A stretch of 64,000 bases of DNA from Gigantopelta aegis (taxonomy: Eukaryota; Mollusca; Gastropoda; Neomphalida; Peltospiridae): the NCBI RefSeq assembly GCF_016097555.1, contig NC_054702.1:70205695-70269694 (forward strand), read 5' to 3'. The notes under the pieces were generated by a model. That model saw nothing but the letters and a program-made list of their open reading frames with translations, ran no database searches and was not told where the DNA came from. Positions 47,801 to 56,629 of the stretch are shown here, one piece after another; positions within the stretch are counted from its first letter, which is position 1; each line of letters begins with the position of its first letter. Made by a program: the position numbers and the translations under genes.

Positions 47801-50800
47801 TATTATTATTATTATTACTTTTTATTTATTGTCATCTTTCTATTAGTAACATATTTGGAAATATTAGGTACATGTCATTGAACAAGATCTCCATTTTCAA
47901 GATCTTTAAAAAATTGGGCCCTTTCCAACCAAAACAGTAAGTGATAATAAAAATACACGTTTGCTAAAAGTTCAAGAATGATCAAACATTTTGTAAGAAC
48001 AATACAGTACTAAACAATTAAACACAAATGTAGGAACATCTCTGAGATCAAATTAATAACTTTTTAAAGTTGTTACTTGCAGAGGTTACAAAAGCAGAAC
48101 ATACCAGAATTAACAAAAGGCATTCCATCATTAATACTTGCGGAGTTTACCAAAGTAGAATGTATCAGCATTAACAAAAGGCATTCCATCATTAACACTT
48201 GCAGAGTTTACCAAAGTAGAATGTATCAGCATTAACAAAAGGCATTCCATCATTAACACTTGCAGAGTTTACCAAAGTAGAATGTATCAGCATTAACAAA
48301 AGGCATTCCATCATTAACACTTGCAGAGTTTACCAAAGCAGAACATACCTGCATTAACAAAAGGCATTCCATCGAAGGGCACATACTGAGACTTCCACAT
48401 CAGTCGTGTTGATGGCTTTGCTGGGCTGGGCGATTGGCGTGTCCCCCAGAAGCTGGCAGTCTGTTGTTTGTGAAGAGTCAGTAACGTATCTAGTTCTACT
48501 TCATTCTCCACATACCCACGATACGAGTCTCCAATTTTCTAGAGAAAAAACAAACAATTTCTGTACTAAAATTAAAAGAACTTCCACATCAGTCGTGTTG
48601 ATGGCTTTGCTGGGCTGGGCGATTATGTCCCCCAGAAGCTGGCAATTGTTTGTGAATTTCATTCTCCACATACCCACGAATTTAATTGTCATTAATTAAT
48701 TAATCAAACAGAACTTTATTATATTTACTATGCTTGTAAAATAATCCATAAAATTAGTATTTAAATAGCAGGAAAGACGAAAAATGTAGGCTCATATTTA
48801 CCTCACAATTTTTTAGTTTTAATGCCCAAGCCGGAAAATCAACTGGAAACATTTGTTGAGGTGGAGCTGGTGGTGGCATCATTACACCAGCCTCCGTCGT
48901 AACCGACAACATTTCACCACCAGGCACATTATCATGTACAAACTGAGGACCAGTCTCTGAAAACAAAACCCAGTACAGAAACACTAGCTAACGATATAAT
49001 AGGGTGAGGACAATAACAGCAGAAATGGACGGTTTGATGGTCCTGTATGTATCTGTATGCAAGATGTGGTCTGGACAAGGATTTACTGTTATGTGCAGTA
49101 GTCAGTGAAACATAGGTCACAGTGACCTAGTAATAGTACGTGATATACCGCCATCCTAAGTTGTTCCTACATGTGAGGTTTGATGGTCCTTTATGCATCT
49201 GTATGCAAGATATGGTCTGGACAAGAAAAAGTTAACAGAAGGACGGACGGACGGACGGACAGACAGAAAACGACATACCATAATACGACCCATCATAGAT
49301 GGGCCTATAAAAATGGGTAAATAACAATAAAAGTCAAATATGATAAAGCTACATGTATATAAAAAAAAACGTCCGAATTTTTTTTTTTCATATGTACTAA
49401 ATTTAACTTAAAGTTTGCTTTGTTTAATGACACCACTTGAGCACACTGATTAATCTATCATTGGCTATTAGATGTCAAACATGTGATAATTCTAACATGT
49501 AGTCATCAGAGGAAACCTGCTATATATTTCCTAATGCAGCAAGGGATCTTTTATATGCACTTTCTCAGACAGGAAAGCACATGCCACAGCCTTTGACCAG
49601 TTGTGGTGCACTGGTTGGACAAGAAAAAATTCAATCAGCAGAAGTGGTTCGATCCAGCGACACAAGCACCTCAAGCGAGCACTCAACCGACTGAGCTAAA
49701 TCCCCCCCCACTCCTAAATGTAAGAGCCATAACTCTGTGAAAAATGTGTTAATTGCCATGAAAGTCAAACGTGATCTGTAATACAAACAGAACATGATAA
49801 AGCTATATAATAATTTTTAGCTCAATAGCTTGAGGCATTGAAGAAAAAGTCTGGAAAACAAATTTCTGTATCGCTCAAGAACTTTCAAGGACCATAACTC
49901 TATCAAAAACGAGTAAAGTGCCATGAACGTCAAGCATGGTCTTGATAAAGCTATGAACAAAAGTTCAGCTAAATATCTTAAGGCATTGTGAAAAAACATC
50001 TGGATAACTATATGTAGAATAAAGGGATGGACGGATGGACAGATGGACAAAGAAGGATGAAAATAAAACCTATAGTCCCCTCCCATTGAACCAGATCCTC
50101 TTCAGCTGGGACTAGTAGGGGACTTAGACAGGACGCAAAGCAGTGCTTTATATTTACTCGCCAACTGGCTAGTGAATGAAAAAACCCACTAGCCAACTCA
50201 AGATTGTTACTCGCCAAACAACATATCAAGTACATGTATTAGTATGGATAATATATATATATATGTAATTCTTATTACCAGTACTTTTTTCTACTTTCCT
50301 TTGTAAACCATTTTTTTCAATTGGGTTACGCGATTCCGACAAGTGTACTGACGGCTACATTTACCGAAACTAGGACGTACTTTATTTATTTATTTTTGTT
50401 GATGGTATGCTATCGTTACCAACAATACAGTAAAAGAAAAGAAAAAATCTCAAGCCCTTTTTATTTATTTAACATATTCCCGCCATATAATATTTAGCTT
50501 AATGTTAGGTGCAAATAAACTGGCTAAGAAGCGATTGGTCTAAGGCTTTGTGAGAGCTCATTTACAAAAGAAAATTCTGATGTGTCTCGAGGCTTTCTGA
50601 TTGTAGTTAATAAAGCATTCAGAACACCTCGTTCGTAAAATCGTCTGAAGAGCTCCGAGTATGATATCGGAATACTTCGACAGACTTTGGTTCACAAAAA
50701 CGAGCGAAATGCGGAAGTGTATGTTTACAGTTTCGATCATCAATATATGTGTCATTTGACTAATACAGTAAACTAAAATGTGTTACAGTGACAGCTTGAT

Positions 50801-52508
50801 GCTGACAAAATAATCTACTCGCCATAAAGGCAGGTGTTTTGCAAATTTAAATCGCCATAACAGAATCGCATACGGGAGCGTTTCACTCGCAGTATTGCAC
50901 CCTGGACTAATAAACAATAGCACTCATATTACAAGCAATTATAATAACAATTTCAGTAATACGGCTCTACAACTGAGCTATATACTATCCCTTAAGTTAA
51001 GTATGACTGCTATGATATTCATCTATCCAATAAAATATAAATATATTGTTGTATTTCAATACTTGACAACTTACCATTCGCATCAGATTTTGGCACATAT
51101 TCTCCCGCATTATTCACTGCAATGAGCGCTGCAATCTCAGGATTGTCTGGGTTGGGAATCACCTGCCAAATCCGAGCAATCCCATCCGACGGTGCCGGCA
51201 TCGTGATAACCTGAATGGCATCAGGATTGCCAACAATTTGGGGCGCAGAGATTGGAGCAGCAAGCAAGCACTGTAATGCTGTTGTTTCCGGCTTAAACCC
51301 ACCTGTGAAAAATATCAATTAATGCTAAAACATTCTATTTCTATGTATGTAACTTGACATCAAACATTTTGTCCAGTACTGCATTGTGACAATTCGCTAT
51401 GCAAGTTTGAAACATTATACAATTTTAAAACATTAAACATTAGTCGCTAATCAATTTTCAATTGACTAGAAATATCGCTAATCAAGATTTTGATAACAAA
51501 ATTTCCCCTGCTAAGACTAAAGGGTATAGATAGAGAATTATTAAAAAGTCAGAATAATTTTCTATTTCACTTAAAATGATACACGTTTTTTTTTTAAATT
51601 GAGGGCTTTTAACTCCTGTAGGTCAAAGTGTCATCAAGAGCACTTTTGTTCCACGGGATAAAAATTAAACTGCCATCGGTAAAGCTCCTTTACGATGACA
51701 AAAGGTATACACCAAAATTTATACATAATTTTATACACTTGAAATAGACTTCATACAACAAAATATCCTTTCAGTCATGTTTATTTGCTGCAAAATTAAC
51801 TTAAAAAAAAAAAAAAATTCTTAAGTCCAAGTCCTAGTATACACATCTACATGTACAGAACAGGTTAAAAGAAAGAAAGAAATGTTTTATTTAACGATGC
51901 ACTCAACACTTTTTCTTTACGGTTATAGAACAGGTTAAATACCAGTAAATTAAATATATAATATCGAAGGAAGGAAATGTTTTATTTAACGAAGCACTCA
52001 ACACATTTTATTTACGGTTATATGTCATGAGGCATATGGTTAAGGACCACACAGATATTGAGAGAAGAAACCCGCTGTCACCACTTCATGGGCTACTCTT
52101 TTTGATTAGCAGCAAGGGATCTTTTATATGCACCATCCCACAGACAGGATAATACATACCACGGCCTTTGTTGCACCAGTTGTGGAGCACTGGCTGGAAC
52201 GAGACATAGCCCAATGGGTCCACCAATGGGGATCAATCCTAGACCAACTGCGCATCAAGCGAACGCTTTACCACTGGGCTACGTATATAATATCGAATGC
52301 TAAATATTTAATTCTGACCTAGGGTGTGGACGTTTGCCACTGAACATGTTCCTCCGATACCACACACATCATTGCCATGTTCGTCTCTCGACACCAGCGT
52401 GCACGTGCTGATCGGTATAGACATCAGTCCCTCGGCTCCACCACCATGGTTAGCCACAATGCCCATGACAACATCAGGATTGGATATCACATCCCCATCC
52501 TTAGTCAT
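38585..52508 (-). CDS. CARF: Calcium-responsive transcription factor CARF, complete coding region
   Basis: Eleven minus-strand exons join in phase to 655 residues: 52508-52319, 51302-51075, 48956-48802, 48538-48349, 47283-47172, 46715-46575, 44133-43918, 42086-41939, 41466-41304, 40183-40044, 38869-38585. The conserved ALS2CR8 core is clear: [101 protein letters not shown], then [19 protein letters not shown] and [16 protein letters not shown]. Human CARF is about 725 residues, so the length fits. CARF is known as a nuclear factor acting on calcium-responsive promoters such as BDNF; that role is carried over by family. A 5' noncoding exon must lie upstream, because an acceptor stands 14 bases before the ATG. 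It converges with the giantin-like gene. Confidence 0.92.
38870..40043 (-). other. CARF intron 10
   Basis: Contains a SINE-A with a 14-bp target duplication (39617-40000) and a duplicated exon 10 end with its donor (39555-39605). The rest is AT-rich with nothing recognised. Confidence 0.7.
39617..40000 (-). mobile_element. SINE-A with a SINE-C-type head, 14-bp target duplication
   Basis: The tail and core are SINE-A (aaatgttttatttaacgacg; cgattagcagcaagggat). The head is instead like SINE-C: gggatccgaacccagtacct then gcgatggcctac. The direct repeat ccgtgtgtaagaaa flanks it at 39603-39616 and 40001-40014. Confidence 0.85.
40044..40183 (-). CDS. CARF: CARF exon 10
   Basis: Acceptor ttatttcag|ATGGTCACC (phase 1 in); donor TTACAG|GTATTA (phase 0 out). 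It codes [20 protein letters not shown] and on to [10 protein letters not shown]. Confidence 0.88.
40214..40430 (-). mobile_element. SINE-B, head missing
   Basis: tagttttctttaatgacacc through tttgatataccagtcgtggt matches the reverse of the SINE-B tail and core. It lies 30 bp upstream of CARF exon 10 (in CARF intron 9). Confidence 0.75.
41304..41466 (-). CDS. CARF: CARF exon 9
   Basis: Acceptor attcatcag|GTAAACG (phase 0), donor GAGAAG|GTATTC (phase 1). It codes [20 protein letters not shown] and on to [12 protein letters not shown]-terminal to the ALS2CR8 core. Confidence 0.88.
41939..42086 (-). CDS. CARF: CARF exon 8
   Basis: Acceptor ctatttcag|AATGTTTGTC (phase 2 in), donor TCAACT|GTAAAT (phase 0 out). 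It codes [20 protein letters not shown] and [20 protein letters not shown], a strongly conserved part of the family. Confidence 0.92.
42393..42640 (-). mobile_element. SINE-A with internal deletion
   Basis: aaatgttttatttaacgatg, then a jump from gtgtcgga to cttcatgggctactc, then the core and a tRNA-like head with gggaatcgatccta. About 50 bp of the usual middle is missing. Confidence 0.8.
42922..43154 (+). mobile_element. SINE-B
   Basis: From cccaacaagtgccctacaac, through core gtgcatataaaagaccc, to tail tggtgtcgttaaacaaatc. The tRNA head is mostly lost. Confidence 0.75.
43183..43898. mobile_element. TTAA element interrupted by repeat D
   Basis: TTAA then AGGTGTAGACCAG at the left (TTAA about 43179-43182); agtctgtcact then TTAA at the right (about 43899-43902). 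The left part (to about 43475) shares tgtgaaaaatgtatttcgag-type sequence with 55667-56479. From about 43478 to 43878 it is replaced by repeat D, after which the element's own right end resumes. Confidence 0.6.
43478..43878 (+). repeat. Dispersed repeat D
   Basis: Carries gtcacagtgacctagtaata, gttgttcctacatgtgaggc, gatatggtctggacaagaaa and a (GGAC)n-type stretch near the end, then accataccataatacgaca. A second copy lies at 49020-49310. Two sub-copies of the opening segment occur within this one. Its class is not known to me. Confidence 0.7.
43918..44133 (-). CDS. CARF: CARF exon 7
   Basis: Acceptor gttcctgcag|GTTTTACATC (phase 2 in), donor AGCTCAG|GTGATT (phase 2 out). It codes [20 protein letters not shown], a proline/alanine linker, and [19 protein letters not shown] then YHIRRQL. 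CpG content is higher than in its surroundings. Confidence 0.93.
44232..44530. repeat. Short tandem repeat, 21-25 bp unit, about 14 copies
   Basis: Units read atcacctgctaaaacca followed by a variable A-rich spacer (cataaaaa, acaaaaag, ttaaaaaa). The spacer length changes from unit to unit. It lies about 100 bp upstream of CARF exon 7 on the minus strand. Confidence 0.95.
44613..44978. mobile_element. TTAA-flanked MITE, 366 bp (Kolobok-like)
   Basis: TTAA at 44609-44612 and 44979-44982. The ends are AGGGACATTCCTGAGTTT and, on the other strand, AGGGACAGTCCTGAATTT. No ORF. A partial relative starts at 47359. Confidence 0.85.
45917..46048 (+). pseudogene. 43-codon frame resembling the N-terminus of Crypton/KIAA1958-like proteins
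   Basis: ATG to TAA codes [20 protein letters not shown], then [19 protein letters not shown] and LLEK. The pattern KRF, TESE, KR, P-x-NT, NKKA and YL-x-EK is how I remember the start of tyrosine-recombinase-derived KIAA1958-like proteins. Everything after this segment is missing. It could be the first exon of a longer gene, but the stop is in frame and no donor precedes it. Confidence 0.4.
46162..46213. repeat. Perfect hairpin, 23-nt arms, 6-nt loop
   Basis: Arms 46162-46184 and 46191-46213 are exactly complementary (tttttgccagggcgtac); the loop is gggatt. It is GC-rich in an AT-rich setting. Confidence 0.95.
46283..46458. mobile_element. TA-flanked MITE of pogo/Tigger type
   Basis: TA at 46281-46282 and 46459-46460. 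The ends cagcaaaacctctccaaac and, on the other strand, cagtgaaactccactaaac are complementary; ccgga and tggtccc motifs recur inside. Such CAGTGAAACCTC ends are typical of pogo-like elements. Confidence 0.75.
46575..46715 (-). CDS. CARF: CARF exon 6
   Basis: Acceptor ttctgcag|AATCTACAT (phase 2 in), donor GAAAG|GTATTT (phase 2 out). It codes [20 protein letters not shown] and on to [17 protein letters not shown], part of the ALS2CR8 core. Confidence 0.92.
47172..47283 (-). CDS. CARF: CARF exon 5
   Basis: Acceptor gttgattcag|GTAGCAGG (phase 1 in), donor TGCAAG|GTCAGT (phase 2 out). It codes [20 protein letters not shown] and on to YRQTCPA. Its cysteines and basic cluster are conserved in the family as I recall it. 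Confidence 0.92.
47359..47600 (+). mobile_element. Truncated TTAA-type MITE
   Basis: TTAA then AGGGACATTCCTGAGTTTGC, and an interior (acgtgtttctgatcattcta; aggttaaatttcattttg) like 44613-44978. The right end with its TTAA is not found. Confidence 0.65.
47760..47830. repeat. TTA/TAT microsatellite and AT-rich tract
   Basis: A run of about eight TTA triplets lies inside a T/A-only stretch; the ORF across it (YYYYYYY) is spurious. Confidence 0.9.
48075..48373 (-). repeat. 61-bp minisatellite spanning the CARF exon 4 end and its 5' splice site
   Basis: About five 61-bp units. Each contains the last 25 coding bases of CARF exon 4 (GATGGAATGCCTTTTGTTAA on the minus strand) followed by the start of the intron. 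The first unit (the real exon) reads GCAG|GTATGTTC. The three middle units read GCTGATACATTC, with no GT donor. The last unit reads TTCTG|GTATGTTC, donor-like again. Units are nearly identical, so the expansion is recent. Confidence 0.95.
48349..48538 (-). CDS. CARF: CARF exon 4
   Basis: Acceptor tttctctag|AAAATTGGAG (phase 0), donor AATGCAG|GTATGT (phase 1). It codes the most conserved block: [60 protein letters not shown]. Its 3' end is the first unit of a minisatellite and its body has a decayed copy upstream. Confidence 0.94.
48580..48679 (-). pseudogene. Decayed duplicate of CARF exon 4 inside intron 3
   Basis: ACTTCCACATCAGTCGTGTT and following bases repeat 48391-48528 almost exactly, but with several short gaps, and end at ctccacatacccacga like the exon. 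It lacks the acceptor and exon start and cannot be spliced in frame. It is separated from the real exon by about 40 bp. Confidence 0.9.
48802..48956 (-). CDS. CARF: CARF exon 3
   Basis: Acceptor gttttcag|AGACTGG (phase 1 in), donor TGTGAG|GTAAAT (phase 0 out). It codes [20 protein letters not shown], a proline-rich stretch ([13 protein letters not shown]) and [11 protein letters not shown]. The [18 protein letters not shown] junction with exon 4 is a family landmark. Confidence 0.92.
49020..49310 (+). repeat. Dispersed repeat D, second copy
   Basis: Same order of blocks as 43478-43878: gatggtcctgtatgtatctg, gtcacagtgacctagtaata, ggtctggacaagaaaaagtt, then (GGAC)n and accataccataatacgacc. Confidence 0.7.
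49408..49706 (-). mobile_element. SINE-B, full length
   Basis: Reading the minus strand: tRNA-like head with agctcagtcggttgagtgct and a B-box-like ggatcgaaccac, core gtgcatataaaagatccct, tail to gtgtcattaaacaaagcaa. The best complete copy for defining SINE-B. Confidence 0.85.
49725..50130 (+). repeat. Dispersed repeat E with terminal hairpin
   Basis: Two related halves open with agagccataactctgtgaaa and ggaccataactctatcaaaa. A GGAC/GGAT run follows, and the end has a hairpin pairing agtcccct (50074-50081) with aggggact (50117-50124). A partial copy lies at 36473-36600. The 3' hairpin recalls Helitron ends, but no CTRR terminus is evident. Confidence 0.55.
51075..51302 (-). CDS. CARF: CARF exon 2
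   Basis: Acceptor tttttcacag|GTGGGTTTAAG (phase 1 in), donor GCGAATG|GTAAGT (phase 1 out). It codes [20 protein letters not shown] and on to [19 protein letters not shown], the less conserved N-terminal part, hydrophobic and glutamine-poor. Confidence 0.85.
51870..51926 (-). mobile_element. 57-bp SINE-A stub with 13-bp target duplication
   Basis: Only the 3' end of SINE-A (aagaaagaaagaaatgtttt to cggttat) is present, flanked by perfect direct repeats agaacaggttaaa at 51857-51869 and 51927-51939. An extreme 5' truncation by reverse transcription. Confidence 0.95.
51968..52283 (-). mobile_element. SINE-A, full length, with 13-bp target duplication
   Basis: Flanked by tatataatatcga at 51955-51967 and 52284-52296. 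On the minus strand: head agcccagtggtaaagcgttc, B box ggattgatccc, core gtgcatataaaagatccct, tail gcttcgttaaataaaacatt followed by a CTTC-rich end. This copy defines the family. Confidence 0.95.
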
Positions 52509-52522
52509 CCTGCTCCTTCAAC
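52319..52522 (-). CDS. CARF: CARF exon 1 (first coding exon) with 14-base leader
   Basis: Acceptor actgtttcag|GTTGAAGGAGCAGG is followed by ATG at 52508-52506. It codes [36 protein letters not shown] and on to VANVHTL, ending at CCTAG|GTCAGA (phase 1). The ATG is chosen because it is the only one in frame after the acceptor. Upstream noncoding exon(s) and promoter were not found. Confidence 0.85.
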
Positions 52523-52597
52523 CTGAAACAGTAAAATCACATATACTGGGAGACAAAAGAAGAAGAGTTAGTTTTGCTTAACGACACCACTAGAGCA

Positions 52598-52828
52598 AAG
52601 AAAGAAAGGTTTTATTTAATGACGCACTCAACACATTTTATTTATGGTTATATGGCATCAGACATATGGTTAAGGACCACATAGATATCGACAGAGGAAA
52701 CGCACTGTCGCCACTTCATGGGCTATTCTTTTCGATTAGCAGCAAGTGATCTTTTATATGCACCATCCCAGAGGCAGGTTGGTACATACCACGGCCTTTG
52801 ATATACCAGTCATGGTGCACTGGCTGGA
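52598..52828 (-). mobile_element. SINE-A nested in SINE-B
   Basis: ggttttatttaatgacgcac through tcatggtgcactggctgga, 5' truncated so the tRNA head is missing. It has a 14-bp target duplication in the SINE-B tail. Confidence 0.93.
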
Positions 52829-52953
52829 ACACCACTAGAGCATTCATTTATTAATCATCAGCTATTGGATGTCAAACATCTGGCAATTTTAACATATAGT
52901 CTTAGAGAGGAAACATGCTACATTTTTCCATTTGTAGCAAGGGATATTTTATA

Positions 52954-53140
52954 CAGTGTTCGAGATTAACGGTATCCCGATATCCCGGGGATACCAGAAT
53001 TTAATTTTGGATACCAGACTTCAAGAACCCAGTATCCCACTGGGATGCCATATAATACTAAATTCTCAGGTGGGATACCACATTTTGAAATGTTAGTATC
53101 CATTTGGGATACTGGCCAAAAAATTTAATCTCGAACACTG
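52954..53140. mobile_element. 187-bp MITE with CAGTGTTCGAGATTAA ends
   Basis: Sixteen-base terminal inverted repeats, 6-bp target duplication tttata, and inner repeats of gggatac/gtatccc. The superfamily is not certain; a 6-bp target and CAG start fit some hAT variants. Confidence 0.9.
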
Positions 53141-55265
53141 TTTATATACTCTTTTAAAAAAAGGAGGGGAATTTAAATGCAAATGTCATTACCAATGATT
53201 GGAACAGAGATCAGCTTTCAAAAATTACTGCCTAGGAAAGAATGTTCATGGTTGCACAACCTAACACAGCCGAAAAGGTGAATGCATGTGCAACACGCAG
53301 TAGCACCATACATGTGGATAGGGAGTCATTTGCAATTTTGACACTTCACAGAGCGGACAATTAATTAATTAGTCTGATTGATTACAAAGTATTGTTAATT
53401 TTGCTGAATCTCATTATCAATTAGCCTTTGCTCTTTAGATTGTATGCATTTTTTACAAGTCTTTGAATTAGTGATGTGGCATCTAAGATGTGAAGAATGC
53501 TTTAGGGCTATTGTTATGCTTCAAACTGGTAGAATTCAGTGTGATGTTCAATGTTTCGCCATCTGTGATTTGCAGACTATGGAACAGATACCAGCAGACC
53601 CAAAATGTTGATGATCAACCCTGTTCAGGGCGAACCAGGTCAACCACACGAGTCCAGGATCAGTTCATCAGAACCCAGGTTCAAACAGCGACTCAAATTG
53701 CTGCACATTTACACCAGACTACTGGGGTCCAAGTGATTGGTCAGACGATTAGAAATCGTTTACATGCAGCTTATCTATATGCTCGGGGATCATTAAAGAA
53801 TCGCCACATGGTAAACAGGCGCCAATGGTGTACACAGCGTCAAAACTGGGGAAATCGTTGATGGTCTCAGGCTCACCCTGGATCAAAAATACCTGTAGCC
53901 AAAATATTAGACAAATGGAATTTTTATTAGCCATATTGAAAATGCTTTAGCCAAATTTGTTTTACACAGTACAGTATAGAGTATTTATATGTGAATATGA
54001 AAATGTATCTTTTTCAGCTAATTGTGTACAAACTGGAATAAATAGGAATAACAAAACCTCAATGGGGGTAGGGGCAGTTAATATATTACTTCCGAGTTTT
54101 TTCAGTGGGGGTGGGGTTGGGATGGGGTTAAGCAATATCTTCAGAGTTTGAAGCCAGTACCCAATACACCCACCCTCACTTCTAAGGCCTATGGCATTAA
54201 ATTAACAAACATACAGAAATATGGGGGTGGGTGGATGTTTATGGATGGTGGTGTTTTTTCTTTCTTCCTTTTTTCCCCAAATAAAAACTTGAGATTATTT
54301 TTTTTATAAATAGAACTCATTATTTCTTTAAATAGCAATCTTTGTTAGTTTGAATAATTTTTTTTTTTTTTTAAAGTGACCCATCAATTCCCCAACCCAA
54401 ACGATTTCATAATTTGTGCCATGTTGTTGCTGTTGATTTCAGCGTCGTGTTAAATGCTTGTTGTGATTTCTGCTTACAAAATACCTCGGCTAAGAATGCC
54501 GACTTCACCACAGTATACTCCATTTATTAAAAAAAAATATATAAAAAAAATCCTTTAATAAAATTAATATTTACAGTCTTTTTAAAATCCAGCTAACTTA
54601 TTAAATGTCACTTCACAGTCTTACAAATTTATATCTAAAATTATCTAACAAATATGATTATTGTAAACTAATTTTATTCAGTATACATTTAACTGCAATT
54701 TGTATAATTTAAATACTGCATGTTCATTTCCGGCGATCACGGATCTGCATGTGCTCTCGACCATGGGTACAAAATTAACAAAGACAAAGGAATAAAGAAA
54801 AACTGCAGTTAGGTATTCATTGATGCGAATAACTATTGTTTTTCTACAAATTTACATCAAGATTACTTTTGCGTAATCGTATTGTTTAATGTCCGCAACG
54901 ATGTCTCTTGACACGCGGGTGTCAGCTGACTGAAGCGTGGCGTTTATTCGCACCGAGAACTGTCCTCAGTTCAGCCAACGAACATTCTTCCTAACTTTCG
55001 CGAACTATTTGATTGGTGTTCGTCGTGTCCATTTGGTTTAACGTGAAGCGCACAAACCAGTCTAACGAACGTTTTGTTTTCGCTCGGACCTTGAGATGGC
55101 CTACATGTCTTTTGGCCCTGAACTGGCATGTGTATTCAAATTGACAAGCATTGTCGGTCTGTTTTTATTACTTTGGTTCAAAGATTTTACAAAGTAAAAA
55201 TAACAAATTACAGATCTTCCAGACATTGCTGTCATACATGTTGAATGCATGCCGTTAAAATTAAT

Positions 55266-56629
55266 AACCGTGATTATTAAAATAAGCAAACATTATAAGG
55301 CCTACGTTGTATTCTGCATGACACCGTTTCTCGTTACCGGTCGCGAGATCGCTATTACGCTAATTGAATATTTGTTAGTATTATTATGTTTGAGGTGTCG
55401 GATAGATTATGTAACTGTTTGTTCACATCAGAAGACAGAAAATGGCTTAGCCAAAATTTTAGCCACTTGCAAATTTTATTAGCCATTTTTTGTAAAAATT
55501 AGCCAATGGCTAATTTGGCTACCGACAGCACGAGCCCTGACCGTGATTATTAAAATACGCAAACATCATAAGGTCTACGCTGTATTCTGCATGACACCGT
55601 TTCTCGTTACCAGTCGCGAGATCGCTATTACGCTAATTGAATATTTGGTAGTATTATTATGTTTAAAGCCGCACACCCTAGTTCCATCCAGCGAAAATAA
55701 ATTATAATTTGGTTAATCTACAAACCTGTGACACACTTAGATCACGTTTTTATCAAACGGAGTAAAAAAGCAGGTTTTATATCAATAAATACCATGGGAA
55801 TCCTCATGTCCCAATTGCTTGAAATAATTTTGAAAGTTAGTATTCTGATGTCACCGGTAGATGTCGCTCGAAGCACAACAATGCCTACGTCACGACAAAT
55901 TTCACAGACTTGGGGTGCATTTCTTTCACCTCTCCTGGACATGTTCCAACTTTTCTGTCCTGGTTGTATCCCCTCTCCAGATATCGTAAGACTTAGCAAA
56001 ATTATTGGTTTTATGGGTTTGTAACATTTTGTATTGAGACACTTACTTGTCTGAACTTTATTGTTACTGAAAATGTTCACGCACTGTGAAGAAAAATCTC
56101 ACAAATGAACAACAACAAATCGGATGTTGATTGCGCGAACCGTGCACGAGAAAACAAACCGAACCAAAATGATAACTGTGCCGTGATATACCAACGTCTG
56201 TGACATTGAAATGGAAATATCCCCTCTCAAAATAGATTAGACCTTGTCTGCTCAACGTTTTTTTCTCAGACGTGCGTGCGATTTATGAAATACGAAAAAT
56301 GCATTTTGTGGTATTACAAAAACCAGGATTACCAAAAAACACTTCAGGTGAATGGAAATGTATATTCTAAATAATAAACGGTAAGTAAAGTGCAATTTTA
56401 TTTGTGAAAAAAAATGGGTTTAATAGCGAAAAACAACGCCGTAATGGTTAACAACTAGCCGTAACTAGGGTGTGTTCCTTTAAGGTGTCGGATAGATTAT
56501 GTAACCGTTTGTTCACATCAGAAGACAGAAAATGGCTTAGCCAAAATTTTAGCCACTTGCAAATTTTATTAGCCATTTTTTTTTTTAATTAGCCAATGGC
56601 TAATTTGGCTACCGACAGCGCGAGCCCTG
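55266..56629. repeat. 275-bp tandem duplication, second copy split by a MITE
   Basis: 55266-55540 (accgtgattattaaaataag to cacgagccctg) is repeated as 55541-55666 plus 56480-56629. The copies differ at roughly one base in thirty. The unit includes the right terminus of the host element. Confidence 0.92.
55667..56479. mobile_element. TTAA MITE, 813 bp (Kolobok-like), copy 1
   Basis: TTAA at 55663-55666 and 56480-56483. Ends AGCCGCACACCCTAGTT and, on the other strand, AGGAACACACCCTAGTTAC. The matching empty site in the first duplication copy reads atgtTTGAggtgtc, so the target and its 4-bp duplication are seen directly. Interior shared with 58461-59279 and partly with 26660-26830. Confidence 0.93.

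Larger units (their letters stand above)
52571..53160 (-). mobile_element. SINE-B containing a SINE-A and a small MITE
   Basis: SINE-B pieces lie at 52571-52597, 52829-52953 and about 53141-53155. A SINE-A (52598-52828) is flanked by acaccactagagca at 52584-52597 and 52829-52842. The MITE at 52954-53140 is flanked by tttata. When both are removed the SINE-B reads on normally across the joints. Confidence 0.9.
53868..56629. mobile_element. 2.8 kb element with CAGG(G)CTC ends, inserted in the Tc1 gene
   Basis: Begins CAGGCTCACCCTG and ends cgcgagccctg, with shared subterminal gtagccaaa; flanked by tggtct and tgtct, a slightly decayed target duplication. It contains AGCC/GGCT-rich stretches, a CpG-rich segment at 54880-55100, a 275-bp tandem duplication and a TTAA MITE, but no transposase ORF. 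Superfamily uncertain. Confidence 0.7.

Noticed and set aside
50132-50903. Element with CAGG ends between repeat E and CARF exon 2
   Set aside because: Ends caggacgcaaa and, on the other strand, cagggtgcaat look alike, but the flanking gactta/gactaa are not positioned as a clean target duplication.
54880-55110. CpG-rich block as the CARF promoter
   Set aside because: It lies inside the element that splits the Tc1 gene and has no donor that fits a CARF leader exon. CpG richness may just reflect a young insertion.
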